NCBI RefSeq assembly: GCF_007002745.1
Contig: NZ_SGNY01000004.1
Span: 124,001 to 188,000 of the forward strand
DNA length: 64,000 nucleotides
Direction of reading: 5' to 3'
From: Martinezella rhizogenes
GTDB lineage: Bacteria > Pseudomonadota > Alphaproteobacteria > Rhizobiales > Rhizobiaceae
A model generated the notes under the pieces. That model was not told where the DNA came from. It saw only the letters and a program-made list of their open reading frames with translations, and made no database searches. A program made the position numbers and the translations under genes. Shown one piece after another: positions 8,340 through 17,563 of the stretch. How positions within the stretch are numbered: the stretch's first letter is position 1; the number at the start of each line of letters is the position of its first letter.

Positions 8340-10343
8340 TCACTCGAATTCGAGGATCACCTCATCCACAGCAAGGCTGTCGCCCGGCTTTGCCGAAACT
8401 TTTGCGACGCGGCCGCGTTTTTCGGCACGCAGGATGTTTTCCATCTTCATGGCCTCCACCGTCGCCAGCGCCTGACCAGCCTCCACCTCGTCACCCTCGC
8501 TCACCGTGATGCCGGTGATGACGCCCGGCATGGGGCAGAGCAGCAGTTTCGAGGTATCCGGCGGCAGTTTTTCCGGCATCAGCAACGCCAGTTCCGCCAC
8601 GCGTGGGCTGCGCACGCGGGCGACAACATCCATGCCCCGCCAGCGAAGGCGGATCGCGGCCCCGGCAAGATCGATCTTGGCAGCGACTACCTCGCCCGCT
8701 ACCGTGAACAGCCCGAGCCTCTGGCCGGGAAGCCAGCCGGTATCGACCGTCAACGCTGTGCCGTCCTCAAAACGGATCGCCGTGCCATCTGCGCCGGTTT
8801 CAACGCCGACCCGGTGACGGGAAGCGCCAAACGACACGACCCAATCCTGGCCGACAATGCGGCGATGATTGCCGATGGTGCCGGAAATTTCCACCGCGCG
8901 GTTCTGCAACCGCTGCTGAATAATGGCCGCAATGGCAGAAAGCTGACGCGCCGAAGCCTCATCAGGCTCGACGCCGGAAAAGCCTTCCGGAAATTCTTCT
9001 GCGATAAAGCCCGTCGTCAGGCGCCCGGCGCGAAAACGCTCATGCTGCATGACCGCCGACAGGAACGGAAGGTTGTGGCCGATACCCTCCACCTCGAAAC
9101 GGTCCAACGCCTCTCCCATGGCGTCGATTGCCGTTTCGCGGTCCTTACCCCAGCTGCACAGCTTGGCGATCATCGGATCGTAGTACATCGATATCTCGCC
9201 GCCTTCGAAAACGCCGGTATCGTTGCGGATGACGGTGCCGTTTTCCTGCTCGCCTTCCTGAGGCGGGCGATAGCGCGTCAGCCGGCCGATGGAGGGCAGG
9301 AAGTTGCGATAGGGGTCTTCGGCATAAAGCCGGCTTTCAATCGCCCAGCCGTTCAGCTTCACATCCGCCTGCCCGAAGGACAGCTTTTCCCCGGACGCGA
9401 CACGGATCATCTGCTCGACCAGATCAATGCCGGTGACGAGTTCCGTCACCGGATGCTCCACCTGCAGGCGGGTGTTCATTTCCAGAAAATAGAAATTGCG
9501 GTTGCCATCAACGATGAATTCCACCGTTCCGGCAGAATGGTAGCCGACGGCCCTTGCCAGCGCCACGGCCTCTTCGCCCATGGCTTTTCGTGTCACCTCA
9601 TCCAGAAACGGCGACGGTGCTTCCTCGATGACTTTCTGGTTGCGGCGCTGGATCGAGCATTCGCGCTCACCCAGATAAAGAATATTGCCGTGCCGGTCGC
9701 CCAGCACCTGTATCTCGATATGGCGTGGCTGGGTGACGAATTTCTCGATGAAGATGCGGTCGTCACCAAAAGAGGATTTCGCCTCGTTTTTCGAGGACTG
9801 GAAGCCCTCACGCGCCTCGGCGTCGTTAAAGGCGATGCGCATGCCCTTGCCACCACCGCCAGCAGAGGCCTTGATCATCACGGGATAACCGATCTGTGAC
9901 GCGATCTTGACCGCCTCTTCGGCATCGCCGATCAGCCCCATATGGCCGGGAACGGTGGAAACACCCGCTTCCGCCGCGAGTTTTTTCGAGGTGATCTTGT
10001 CACCCATCGCCTTGATGGCGCCAACGGGCGGGCCGATAAAAATGACGCCCGCCTTCTCCAGCGCCTCGGCAAAGGCGGCATTTTCCGACAGGAACCCGTA
10101 ACCCGGATGCACCGCATCCGCCCCGGTCTTGGCGATTGCCTCAAGGATTTTGTCGATGACGATATAGGACTGCGACGAAGGGGCCGGGCCGATATGAATG
10201 GCCTCATCAGCCATCTTTACATGCAGCGCATTGGCATCTGCATCAGAATAGACCGCGACGGTGGCGATGCCCATTTTCTTAGCCGTCTTGATCACCCGGC
10301 AGGCGATTTCGCCACGATTGGCGATGAGGATTTTCTTGATCAT
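8340..10343 (-). CDS. pccA: Propionyl-CoA carboxylase alpha subunit (biotin carboxylase plus biotin carrier)
   Basis: Carboxylates biotin with ATP and bicarbonate; PccB then transfers CO2 to propionyl-CoA. 667 residues: biotin carboxylase domain from the N-terminus (MIKKILIANRGEIACRVI), ATP-grasp loop GGGGKGMR near residue 165, catalytic region EMNTRLQVEHPVTE, linker domain, and a C-terminal biotinyl domain with EAMKMEN, biotin lysine at 633. The start at 10343 is set by GGGGAGAATAACCGC; a 17-residue upstream extension is not typical of the family. It begins 4 bp after a small membrane-protein gene. Confidence 0.96.
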   Translation of the reverse strand: MIKKILIANRGEIACRVIKTAKKMGIATVAVYSDADANALHVKMADEAIHIGPAPSSQSYIVIDKILEAIAKTGADAVHPGYGFLSENAAFAEALEKAGVIFIGPPVGAIKAMGDKITSKKLAAEAGVSTVPGHMGLIGDAEEAVKIASQIGYPVMIKASAGGGGKGMRIAFNDAEAREGFQSSKNEAKSSFGDDRIFIEKFVTQPRHIEIQVLGDRHGNILYLGERECSIQRRNQKVIEEAPSPFLDEVTRKAMGEEAVALARAVGYHSAGTVEFIVDGNRNFYFLEMNTRLQVEHPVTELVTGIDLVEQMIRVASGEKLSFGQADVKLNGWAIESRLYAEDPYRNFLPSIGRLTRYRPPQEGEQENGTVIRNDTGVFEGGEISMYYDPMIAKLCSWGKDRETAIDAMGEALDRFEVEGIGHNLPFLSAVMQHERFRAGRLTTGFIAEEFPEGFSGVEPDEASARQLSAIAAIIQQRLQNRAVEISGTIGNHRRIVGQDWVVSFGASRHRVGVETGADGTAIRFEDGTALTVDTGWLPGQRLGLFTVAGEVVAAKIDLAGAAIRLRWRGMDVVARVRSPRVAELALLMPEKLPPDTSKLLLCPMPGVITGITVSEGDEVEAGQALATVEAMKMENILRAEKRGRVAKVSAKPGDSLAVDEVILEFE

Positions 10344-10347
10344 GCGG

Positions 10348-10749
10348 TTATTCTCCCCTCGCATCGTCATCATCGTCGCGGAATTTCTTTTCATAGGGCA
10401 TCAGCAAAATCGCCGAGGCAGCGGCCGCCGCGCCGAACAGGGACGCGATGGGCACGACGACCAGCAGCACCGGCACGACAGGATTTGCGGCCCGGCCGAT
10501 CCGCGCGCCCAAACCGCCAATATCGAGAAGGAACAGTGCCGCACCGACGCAGATACCGATCAAAACACCAACCGCCGCATTGAGCGCCATGAAGCGCAGC
10601 ATCTGCCGATGATCTTGCTGCGCGGCCTCCGGTGTCAGCCTGGGTTTCAGGTTACGATTGCCGGATGTCTTACCGGAGCCAGGGTGACGCCGCTGCCGCA
10701 GCCAGCGATGCAGCCAATCCATATCGATCTGAAATATACCGACACCCAT
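10348..10749 (-). CDS. Small two-helix membrane protein of unknown function
   Basis: 133 residues. A charged N-terminal third (WLHRWLRQRRHPGSG) is followed by two hydrophobic segments at about residues 57-77 and 88-116, then an acidic tail (KKFRDDDDDARGE). The start at 10749 follows GGAGGCGAA. The stop lies only 4 bp before the pccA start, so translation of the two may be coupled. I do not recognise a family. The tight link suggests a minor role with the carboxylase or simple operon hitch-hiking. Confidence 0.72.
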   Translation of the reverse strand: MGVGIFQIDMDWLHRWLRQRRHPGSGKTSGNRNLKPRLTPEAAQQDHRQMLRFMALNAAVGVLIGICVGAALFLLDIGGLGARIGRAANPVVPVLLVVVPIASLFGAAAAASAILLMPYEKKFRDDDDDARGE

Positions 10750-10784
10750 TTCGCCTCCCTCCTCCATTATCAAACTTCACCCCG

Positions 10785-11345
10785 TCACCTGTCGCTTTCC
10801 GCTGAGGAATCCGCAGACACGGTCAGATAGGAAAAGGGCACGGCATCCGTCAGCCAAACGCCGTTATCGGCCAGGTAGAAACGGTAACCATCCGCAAACC
10901 TCTTGGTGGCATCGACAATCAGGACCACAGGCTTTCCATGCCGTTGTCCGACGGCAAGCGCCGTCGTCCGGTCAGCGGAAAGATGAACCTGTTGTCTTTC
11001 CCCCGGGCGCAGGCCTTGCTGCAGGATGGAATCGAGAAAACGCGTCGCCGTACCGTGAAACAATTGCGGTGGCGGCTCGGCCGGCGGCTGGCCAAGATCG
11101 ACCTTCACGGAATGTCCCTGCGCCGCCCGGATGCGGTGACCATCTTCTGACAGCGTGAAGCGCTTCTTGTCGCTTTCGGCGACAACCGCAAGCAAGCCTG
11201 CCTCATCGAGCGGCGTGCCGCTCGCATTGGCTTTTGCCAGCAGGTCTGCGACATCCGCCCAACCCTGATGATCCAGAGTGAGGCCAATACTTTCAGGCGC
11301 ATGGCGCAGAACATAACTCAGGAACTTGCTGGTTGCTGCCGACAT
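10785..11345 (-). CDS. kptA: RNA 2'-phosphotransferase, KptA/Tpt1 family
   Basis: NAD-dependent enzyme family that removes an internal RNA 2'-phosphate, transferring it to NAD. 186 residues. Family landmarks are the N-terminal [15 protein letters not shown] (Arg14, His15), the RAAQGHS segment (Arg73 to Ser79), FHGTA at about 96-100 and VHLSAD at about 120-125. In yeast the substrate is spliced tRNA; the role in most bacteria, which lack that splicing route, is unclear. It lies inside the propionate gene cluster, 35 bp before the small membrane-protein gene. No obvious mechanistic link to propionate is visible. Confidence 0.88.
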   Translation of the reverse strand: MSAATSKFLSYVLRHAPESIGLTLDHQGWADVADLLAKANASGTPLDEAGLLAVVAESDKKRFTLSEDGHRIRAAQGHSVKVDLGQPPAEPPPQLFHGTATRFLDSILQQGLRPGERQQVHLSADRTTALAVGQRHGKPVVLIVDATKRFADGYRFYLADNGVWLTDAVPFSYLTVSADSSAESDR

Positions 11346-11380
11346 CGAATTTCATTCCCCGCTGGTGGATGACAGCACAT

Positions 11381-11758
11381 TCAAATTTCGAAAAAATTCT
11401 CGAAGGATTCCGGGAAGTTCTGGCGGGCGACGCGCTCGTCGATGACAAGCATCGCCTGGTAGGACAGCGGATCGAAATTTTTTTCCGCCGGAAGAACTTC
11501 GCGGCCGAACAGCAGGTTGAGACGGGCAGCGTCGAGATTACCCCGCTCGAACGGTTCCGGACCGAAATGGTGCCAGAGCGAGTGCAGGAAGGCGGCGTCG
11601 ATACGGTGTTCCTTGGAGTCGTCGCGCGCCCTGCGGGGTATCATCTTGATGGGCGTCACCCCTTTGGGGTTGGCGCGGCGGATGGTGAACTGGACGCCCG
11701 TGCTTGGCATGCCGGAGGGAAACCCCTTGTGTTTGGTCATTTCGGGCAGGTTCGCCAT
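11381..11758 (-). CDS. Conserved-looking protein of unknown function
   Basis: 125 residues, soluble, basic N-terminal half (RRANPKGVTPIKMIPRRARDD). It contains FLHSLWHHFGPEPFERGNLDAARLNLLFGREVLPAEK and no membrane segment. I chose 11758 because GGAAGGAAAAGAC precedes it; the longer frame to 11815 runs through a dispersed hairpin repeat and is unlikely to be coding. I do not recognise a family. It lies between the yghU-type gene and kptA, on the same strand as the propionate genes. Confidence 0.65.
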   Translation of the reverse strand: MANLPEMTKHKGFPSGMPSTGVQFTIRRANPKGVTPIKMIPRRARDDSKEHRIDAAFLHSLWHHFGPEPFERGNLDAARLNLLFGREVLPAEKNFDPLSYQAMLVIDERVARQNFPESFENFFEI

Positions 11759-11775
11759 GTCTTTTCCTTCCAGAA

Positions 11776-11818
11776 GCATTTTCAGTAAAAGCGGTTTTGC
11801 TTTATGTCCTGACAATGC
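11776..11818. repeat. Dispersed 43-bp hairpin repeat, copy 2
   Basis: GCATTTTCAGTAAAAGCGG pairs back with a TTTGCTTTATG..CAATGC arm. It is related to the copies at 5555-5596 and 54721-54765 and lies in the space downstream of the yghU-type gene. Confidence 0.6.
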
Positions 11819-11834
11819 GCAAATTCAAATAATG

Positions 11835-11871
11835 GGAGCGCTTCCACGGTCCAATAAACCAGAAGCGCTCC
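11835..11871 (-). terminator. Hairpin after the yghU-type gene
   Basis: A perfect 10-bp inverted repeat, GGAGCGCTTC and GAAGCGCTCC, with a 17-nt loop lies 10 bp beyond the stop at 11881. There is no clear T-run, so it may be a weak or partial terminator inside the cluster. Confidence 0.4.
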
Positions 11872-11880
11872 AGTCTCTCG

Positions 11881-12774
11881 TTACTTGCCGATCTTGTCCT
11901 GCGTCTTCGTCTCGAAGTCGGAGGCATCGTGGCGTTCATGCAGTTGTTCGGACGGATCGCCCGAGGTCTTGTTCACGATCACGCCGCGTTTTACCGCCGG
12001 GCGTTCGCCGATTTCAAGCGTCCAGCGCATGAGGTTCTTGTAGCTATCGCCTTCAAGGAAAGCACCGGCATCACCATAGGCCTGACCGATCGCGATCTTG
12101 CCATACCACGGCCAGACGGCCATGTCGGCAATCGTGTATTCGTCACCGGCCAGATAACGATTTTCGGCGAGATGCCGGTCCAGCACGTCCAGCTGGCGTT
12201 TCACTTCCATGGCGTAGCGATCGATGGCGTATTTGATCTTCACCGGCGCATAAGCGTAGAAATGCCCGAAACCGCCGCCGAGGAAGGGGGCGGAGCCCAT
12301 CTGCCAGAACAGCCAGTTCAGCGCCTGCGTGCGGGCATTGCCCTCTTTGGGCAGGAAAGCGCCGAATTTTTCCGCGAGATAAACGAGGATCGAACCGCTT
12401 TCGAAAACCCGCGTCGGCTCTGATGTGGAATGATCCATCAGCGCCGGGATCTTGGAATTCGGATTGACGCCGACAAAACCGGAACCGAACTGGTCGCCTT
12501 CGCCGATCTTGATCAGCCACGCATCATATTCGGCGCCCTTGTGGCCAGCGGCCAGCAATTCTTCCAGCATGATGGAAACCTTCTGGCCATTCGGCGTCGC
12601 CAGCGAATAAAGCTGCAGCGGATGTTTGCCGACCGGCAGTTCCTTTTCATGGGTGGGACCGGCAATCGGGCGATTGATATTGGCGAACTGGCCGCCATTG
12701 CCCTTGTCCCAGGTCCAGACCTTGGGCACTTCATATCCGGCGGGGAAATTATCTGCAGAGGAATTTTCGGCCAT
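11881..12774 (-). CDS. yghU: Glutathione S-transferase-like disulfide-bond oxidoreductase, YghU type
   Basis: Nu-class glutathione transferase with probable disulfide reductase activity. 297 residues. The thioredoxin-like N-domain contains LYSLATPNGQKVSIMLEEL and VNPNSKIPALMD, then FESGSILVYLAEKFG, the classic GST G-site region; the alpha-helical C-domain contains YLAGDEYTIADMAVWPW. The long N-terminal extension before the GST fold is characteristic of YghU. I chose 12774 (GGACAGAG site) over 12834. It lies 102 bp downstream of pccB on the same strand; no pathway link is visible. Confidence 0.88.
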   Translation of the reverse strand: MAENSSADNFPAGYEVPKVWTWDKGNGGQFANINRPIAGPTHEKELPVGKHPLQLYSLATPNGQKVSIMLEELLAAGHKGAEYDAWLIKIGEGDQFGSGFVGVNPNSKIPALMDHSTSEPTRVFESGSILVYLAEKFGAFLPKEGNARTQALNWLFWQMGSAPFLGGGFGHFYAYAPVKIKYAIDRYAMEVKRQLDVLDRHLAENRYLAGDEYTIADMAVWPWYGKIAIGQAYGDAGAFLEGDSYKNLMRWTLEIGERPAVKRGVIVNKTSGDPSEQLHERHDASDFETKTQDKIGK

Positions 12775-12876
12775 AAAACTCTGTCCTTGTGCGTTTCGGG
12801 AGGGCATCCGAAGGTCCGGGCGCCTGAACATCATTATAGTAAGGTGGCCGAAGCATTTTTCCAGCCCCGTAGCGGA

Positions 12877-14409
12877 TCAGAGCGGAATGGTATCGTGTTT
12901 CTTCCAGCGGGTTTCGACACTCTTGTTGCGCAGCGAGGCAAATGCACGGGCGATGCGGCGGCGCGAGGAATGCGGCATGATCACCTCGTCGATGAAACCA
13001 CGTTCCGCCGCCACGAACGGATTGGCGAAACGCTCCTCATATTCCTTCGTGCGCGCGGCAATCTTCTCGGGATCGGCAAGCTCGGAGCGATAGAGGATTT
13101 CCGCCGCACCCTTGGCGCCCATGACCGCGATTTCCGCCGTCGGCCAGGCGTAGTTCACATCTGCGCCAATGTGCTTTGAGGCCATCACGTCATAAGCGCC
13201 GCCATAGGCCTTGCGCGTAATCAGCGTCACCATCGGCACCGTGGCCTCCGAATAGGCGAAGAGAAGTTTCGCGCCGTGCTTGATGACACCGCCATATTCC
13301 TGCGCCGTACCCGGCAGGAAGCCCGGCACATCCACCAGCGTCAGCAGCGGAATGTTGAAGGCATCGCAGAAGCGTACGAAACGGGCGGCCTTGCGCGAAC
13401 TGTCGATGTCGAGGCAGCCGGCCAGCACCATCGGCTGGTTGGCCACAACCCCCACCGTCTGGCCTTCGAGACGAATGAAGCCGGTGATGATGTTGCGAGC
13501 AAAGGCCTCCTGCAACTCAAAGAAATCGCCCTCGTCGGCCAGCGCGTGGATCAGTTCCTTCATGTCATAGGGCTTGTTGGAACTATCGGGGATCAGCGTA
13601 TCCAGCCGTGCCTCTAGCCGCGCCGGATCGTCATGGAACGGACGCACCGGCGGCTTTTCGCGATTGTTGAGCGGCAGGAAATCGAACAGCAGCCGCACAT
13701 GTTCCAGCGTTTCGATGTCGTTTTCGTAAGCGCCATCGGCGACAGAGGATTTTTTCGTATGGGTGGAGGCCCCGCCAAGTTCTTCGGCCGTGACGATTTC
13801 GTTCGTTACCGTCTTCACCACATCCGGCCCGGTGACGAACATGTAGGAGGTGTCGCGCACCATGAAGATGAAATCTGTCATGGCGGGCGAATAAACGGCA
13901 CCACCGGCACATGGCCCCATGATGACGGAGATTTGCGGAACGACGCCGGAGGCGACGACATTGCGCTTGAAGACGTCGGCATAACCGCCAAGCGAGGCGA
14001 CACCCTCCTGAATGCGCGCGCCGCCGCTGTCGTTGAGCCCAATCACCGGCGCGCCGTTCCTGACCGCCATATCCATGATCTTGCAGATTTTCTGGGCGTG
14101 GGTTTCCGAGAGCGAACCGCCAAGCACGGTGAAATCCTGGGAAAACACATAGACCTGCCGGCCATTGATGGTGCCCCAGCCGGTAACGACGCCATCGCCG
14201 GCGATCTTCTGCCCCGCCATGCCGAAATCCACCGCCCGGTGGGTGACATACATGTCGTATTCTTCGAAGGAACCTTCATCCAAAAGCACGTCGATACGCT
14301 CGCGCGCGGTCAGCTTGCCCTTGGCATGCTGCGCCTCGATGCGCTTGACGCCACCGCCGAGCCTTGCCTCTTCCCGCCGCGTTTCCAACTGCTCCAGAAT
14401 GCCGGGCAT
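12877..14409 (-). CDS. pccB: Propionyl-CoA carboxylase beta subunit (carboxyltransferase)
   Basis: Transfers CO2 from carboxybiotin to propionyl-CoA, giving (S)-methylmalonyl-CoA. 510 residues with two crotonase-like halves: [10 protein letters not shown] and [12 protein letters not shown] in the first, [28 protein letters not shown] and [10 protein letters not shown] in the second. The start at 14409 is fixed by GGAGGAAAC. It is the first gene of the propionate cluster and is divergent from pccR. The intervening 119 bp carries TTTGCAA palindromes that probably bind PccR. Confidence 0.96.
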   Translation of the reverse strand: MPGILEQLETRREEARLGGGVKRIEAQHAKGKLTARERIDVLLDEGSFEEYDMYVTHRAVDFGMAGQKIAGDGVVTGWGTINGRQVYVFSQDFTVLGGSLSETHAQKICKIMDMAVRNGAPVIGLNDSGGARIQEGVASLGGYADVFKRNVVASGVVPQISVIMGPCAGGAVYSPAMTDFIFMVRDTSYMFVTGPDVVKTVTNEIVTAEELGGASTHTKKSSVADGAYENDIETLEHVRLLFDFLPLNNREKPPVRPFHDDPARLEARLDTLIPDSSNKPYDMKELIHALADEGDFFELQEAFARNIITGFIRLEGQTVGVVANQPMVLAGCLDIDSSRKAARFVRFCDAFNIPLLTLVDVPGFLPGTAQEYGGVIKHGAKLLFAYSEATVPMVTLITRKAYGGAYDVMASKHIGADVNYAWPTAEIAVMGAKGAAEILYRSELADPEKIAARTKEYEERFANPFVAAERGFIDEVIMPHSSRRRIARAFASLRNKSVETRWKKHDTIPL

Positions 14410-14497
14410 GTTTCCTCCATGCGTTGTCATTACGATCCATAGCCCAGAAAATAGTCGTCCAGAAGCCTTGATCGTGCGCGTATGCGTGCCATAAATA

Positions 14498-14528
14498 TTT
14501 GCAATATTAAATTTTGCAAAGTTGCAAC
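14498..14528. promoter_or_regulatory. Cluster of TTGCAA palindromes, candidate PccR-binding region
   Basis: Three palindromic units: TTTGCAAT (14498-14505), TTTGCAAA (14513-14520) and GTTGCAAC (14521-14528). The last ends immediately before the pccR ATG at 14529. TTTGCAA repeats are the sequence type reported for the short-chain-fatty-acid regulator PccR of Rhodobacter. The location fits autoregulation of pccR and control of pccB. Confidence 0.72.
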
Positions 14529-15947
14529 ATGGCGACGGAAAAACTCTTCATCGGCCGCAAGGTTCGCGGCCTTCGCGAAAATGCCCGCGCCACGCAGGCG
14601 CAATTTGCCGAACGGCTGGGCATCTCCGCAAGTTACCTGAACCAGATCGAGAACAACCAGCGTCCGGTTTCGGCCAGCGTTCTGGTGACGCTGGTGGAGA
14701 AATTTCAGCTCGACATGGCGGAACTGGCGACCGGCGAAAACGACCGGCTGGTTTCCGCCGTGCGCGAGGCGCTGAAAGATCCGCTGTTCATGAATTACGA
14801 ACCGGGGCTTCAGGAATTGAAGCTGATTGCCCAGAACGCTCCCGGTTTTGCCCATGCACTGCTGCGCGCCCATCAGGCTTACCGGCAGAACAGCGAACAG
14901 CTGGTGCAGCTGGACGACCGGCTGGGCCGCGGCACCGCGCAGGTGGAAAGAACCCCCTATGAAGAGGTGCGTGACTTCTTCCACTTCGTCGACAATTACG
15001 TCGCCGAAATCGACCTTCTGGCCGAGGAGCTGGCGCAGGAACTGGAGATAGAAGGCGGCGAGACCTACGGCATTCTGGCGGCGCATCTGCGCGGCCGCTA
15101 CGGCATCCACATCACAAGAACCGAGGCGGCGGGCGGCCTGATACGGCATTTCGACCCTGCCGGCAAAACGCTCGCCCTCAGCTCCTACATGGCAGCGCCG
15201 ACCCGCAGCTTTCAGCTGGCATTGCAGATCGCCCAGCTTCACGCCGGCGCTTCCGTAGACAGGCTGCTGGCCAGCGCCGGTTTCCGCAATGCCGAAGCCG
15301 CGGAAATCTGTCGTATCGGGCTGCACAATTATTTCGCCGCAGCCCTCATCCTGCCCTATGGCCGCTTTCACCGCGCGGCGCAGGAGCTGCGGCATGATCT
15401 CGAGCTTCTGGCCGTGCGTTTCGGCGCGAGCCTAGAACAGGTGGCGCATAGGCTCAGCACGCTGCAACGGCCGGGCTTGAAGGGCGTGCCGATCTTCTTT
15501 GCCAAGATCGACCGCGCCGGCAACATCACCAAACGCCACAGCGCTACACGACTGCAATTTGCCCGTTTCGGCGCGGCCTGTCCGCTGTGGAACATCCATC
15601 AGGCTTTCGAAAGTTCCGACAGGATCGTGCGGCAGCTGGCGGAAACGCCTGACGGCGTGCGCTATCTTTCCATCGCCACCCAGATCGAGAAGGCCGGTGC
15701 CGGTTTCAATACCGAGAGGCCGCGTTACGCCATCGCGCTTGGCTGCGAAATTTCCCATGCGCAGAATTTCGTTTATGCCGATACGCTCGATCTCGGCAAT
15801 TCAGCCTCCTTCAAACCGATCGGCATTTCCTGTCGGGTCTGCGAAAGGGTGGATTGCGTGCAGCGCGCCGTACCGCCGCTGAAACGCAAACTGCAATTCG
15901 ACCACCTTTCGCGTGGAGCATTGCCCTACAGCATCGCAGATTTTTAG
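14529..15947 (+). CDS. pccR: Short-chain fatty acid regulator, PccR/ScfR family
   Basis: Transcription regulator expected to sense propionyl-CoA-type metabolites and control pccB. 472 residues: an XRE-type helix-turn-helix at about 8-62 ([19 protein letters not shown]), an ImmA/IrrE-like middle (DUF955 region, about 150-290), and the C-terminal DUF2083 with [16 protein letters not shown], three cysteines that might bind metal or sense redox. Residues before the ATG at 14529 would need a TTG start within the operator. No Shine-Dalgarno precedes the ATG. It is divergent from pccB, as expected for this regulator. Confidence 0.9.
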   Translation: MATEKLFIGRKVRGLRENARATQAQFAERLGISASYLNQIENNQRPVSASVLVTLVEKFQLDMAELATGENDRLVSAVREALKDPLFMNYEPGLQELKLIAQNAPGFAHALLRAHQAYRQNSEQLVQLDDRLGRGTAQVERTPYEEVRDFFHFVDNYVAEIDLLAEELAQELEIEGGETYGILAAHLRGRYGIHITRTEAAGGLIRHFDPAGKTLALSSYMAAPTRSFQLALQIAQLHAGASVDRLLASAGFRNAEAAEICRIGLHNYFAAALILPYGRFHRAAQELRHDLELLAVRFGASLEQVAHRLSTLQRPGLKGVPIFFAKIDRAGNITKRHSATRLQFARFGAACPLWNIHQAFESSDRIVRQLAETPDGVRYLSIATQIEKAGAGFNTERPRYAIALGCEISHAQNFVYADTLDLGNSASFKPIGISCRVCERVDCVQRAVPPLKRKLQFDHLSRGALPYSIADF

Positions 15948-15961
15948 CCTTTGGAGCCCGC

Positions 15962-16609
15962 TTATGGCAGCGGCACCATGGCGCGACGCATGATATTGGC
16001 ATAATAACCCCAGAAAAGCCGGGCGGCCACCGAGCGCCACGGCGACCAGAGTGTCGCCCGCTCCGCCAGCCATTTCGCCTCCGGCCTCACTTCCAGATCA
16101 AGCGCATGCGCCACTGCCGATCTCAGCGCCACATCGCCGACCGGAAAAATATCCGGATGTCCGCCGCAGAACATCAGATAGACCTCCGCCGTCCATGGGC
16201 CGATACCACGAAGCGCGACCAGCTCGGAAAGGGCAGTTCCCGGCTCCTTGCGCACTACGCCGTCCAGATCGACCTGCCCTTCCGTGACGGCACGCGCCAG
16301 CCCTTCCAGCGTCGTTGCCTTGGCACGGGAAAGGCCAAAGGTGGCGCGTAACTCCTCCGGTGCGGCGAGATAATTTTCCGCCGTAACCACGCCATCGGTG
16401 CCGGCAAGGATTCGCGCCCAGATGGCATTGGCGCTGGCGCGCGACACCATCTGCGAGACGATGATGTGGGCAAGGCCGGCAAAGCCGGGCTCATGAATGC
16501 GCAGTTCCAGCGGGCCGGCTTTTTCGATGACGAGGCTGAGCGCGGGATCGAGGCGGGCGAGATGCTCCAGCCCTTCGTTGATATCATCCATTCTGGTAAT
16601 GATTTTCAT
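15962..16609 (-). CDS. alkA: DNA-3-methyladenine glycosylase II (HhH-GPD superfamily)
   Basis: Base-excision repair enzyme that removes alkylated bases. 215 residues. The helix-hairpin-helix and catalytic loop are clear: LVALRGIGPWTAEVYLMF, then FPVGD with the catalytic aspartate near 159. No cysteine cluster for an iron-sulfur centre is present, which supports AlkA over Nth/MutY. The start at 16609 fits the family length; a longer frame to 16777 overlaps the divergent gluQ. It converges with pccR, 14 bp apart. Confidence 0.9.
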   Translation of the reverse strand: MKIITRMDDINEGLEHLARLDPALSLVIEKAGPLELRIHEPGFAGLAHIIVSQMVSRASANAIWARILAGTDGVVTAENYLAAPEELRATFGLSRAKATTLEGLARAVTEGQVDLDGVVRKEPGTALSELVALRGIGPWTAEVYLMFCGGHPDIFPVGDVALRSAVAHALDLEVRPEAKWLAERATLWSPWRSVAARLFWGYYANIMRRAMVPLP

Positions 16610-16663
16610 CTTCGCATTCCGTATCCGTCCCACACGCAGCCGGCTGGCGGGGTGCTTTAAAAC

Positions 16664-17563
16664 ATGGCAGAAGAAACCATGCCTTCGCCTCTCCGTCAAA
16701 AACCGGTTTACCGATTTGCGCCAAGCCCTAACGGCCTGTTGCATCTCGGCCATGCGCTTTCCGCCTTCCTGAACCATGATATGGCGCGGGACAATGGCGG
16801 CCGCTTTCTGCTGCGTATCGAAGATATCGACCAGACGCGCTGCACACCGGAATTGGAGCAGGCGATCTATGACGATCTCGGCTGGCTGGAGCTAGCCTGG
16901 GAAAACCCTGTCCGGCGTCAATCGGATCATTTCGATGCGTATCGCGTGGCGCTGGACAGGCTGATCGACGCGGGCCTTGCCTATCCTGCCTTTCTGAGCC
17001 GTGGAGAAACCAAGGCGATCGTCAAAGCCTTCGAGGCCGATGGCGGGCTCTGGCCGCGCGATCCGGATGGCGCGCCACTCTATCCATCGGTGGACCGCGA
17101 AAGGCCCGAGGCGGAACGGACAAAACTCCTCGCCGCCGGTCAGCAACATGCCTGGCGGCTTGATATGGAAAAGGCGATCCGCGCCACCAGCAGCCCCCTG
17201 TTCTGGCAGGAGAGCGGCGATGGCGAGACGGGGAAAATCGAGGCCCAGCCGGCACTCTGGGGTGATGTGGTGCTGTCGCGTTCCGACGCGCCTTCGAGCT
17301 ATCATCTTTCCGTTGTGGTGGATGATGCACTGCAGGGCATAACCCATGTGGTGCGCGGCATGGATCTGTTCCACGCAACTGCTATTCATCGGCTGCTGCA
17401 GCATCTGCTGGACCTGCCGCAACCCGCCTATCACCATCACCGGCTTATTTCGGGCGCGGACGGGCGCAAGCTTTCGAAAAGCGAAGGCAGCACCGGGCTT
17501 TCCGCCCTTCGCGCCGAAGGGGCGACGCCCTCAGATATCCGCCGGCTTGTCGGCCTCCTCTAG
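16664..17563 (+). CDS. gluQ: Glutamyl-queuosine tRNA(Asp) synthetase
   Basis: Attaches glutamate to the queuosine base at position 34 of tRNA-Asp. 299 residues, a catalytic-domain-only GluRS paralogue. The class I signatures are FAPSPNGLLHLGHA (HIGH, about 19-32) and KLSKSEG (KMSKS, near 275). The zinc cysteines found in E. coli YadB are absent (YPAFLSRGETKAI instead). The anticodon-binding domain of GluRS is missing, as expected. Its 3' end overlaps the convergent YihY gene by 33 bp. The queuosine precursor transporter is at 44.2 kb. Confidence 0.93.
   Translation: MAEETMPSPLRQKPVYRFAPSPNGLLHLGHALSAFLNHDMARDNGGRFLLRIEDIDQTRCTPELEQAIYDDLGWLELAWENPVRRQSDHFDAYRVALDRLIDAGLAYPAFLSRGETKAIVKAFEADGGLWPRDPDGAPLYPSVDRERPEAERTKLLAAGQQHAWRLDMEKAIRATSSPLFWQESGDGETGKIEAQPALWGDVVLSRSDAPSSYHLSVVVDDALQGITHVVRGMDLFHATAIHRLLQHLLDLPQPAYHHHRLISGADGRKLSKSEGSTGLSALRAEGATPSDIRRLVGLL

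Noticed and set aside
10785-11345. KptA as the repair enzyme for the intron-bearing tRNA in the same window
   Set aside because: Group I self-splicing leaves no internal 2'-phosphate, so KptA is not needed for that tRNA. The two features are 50 kb apart.
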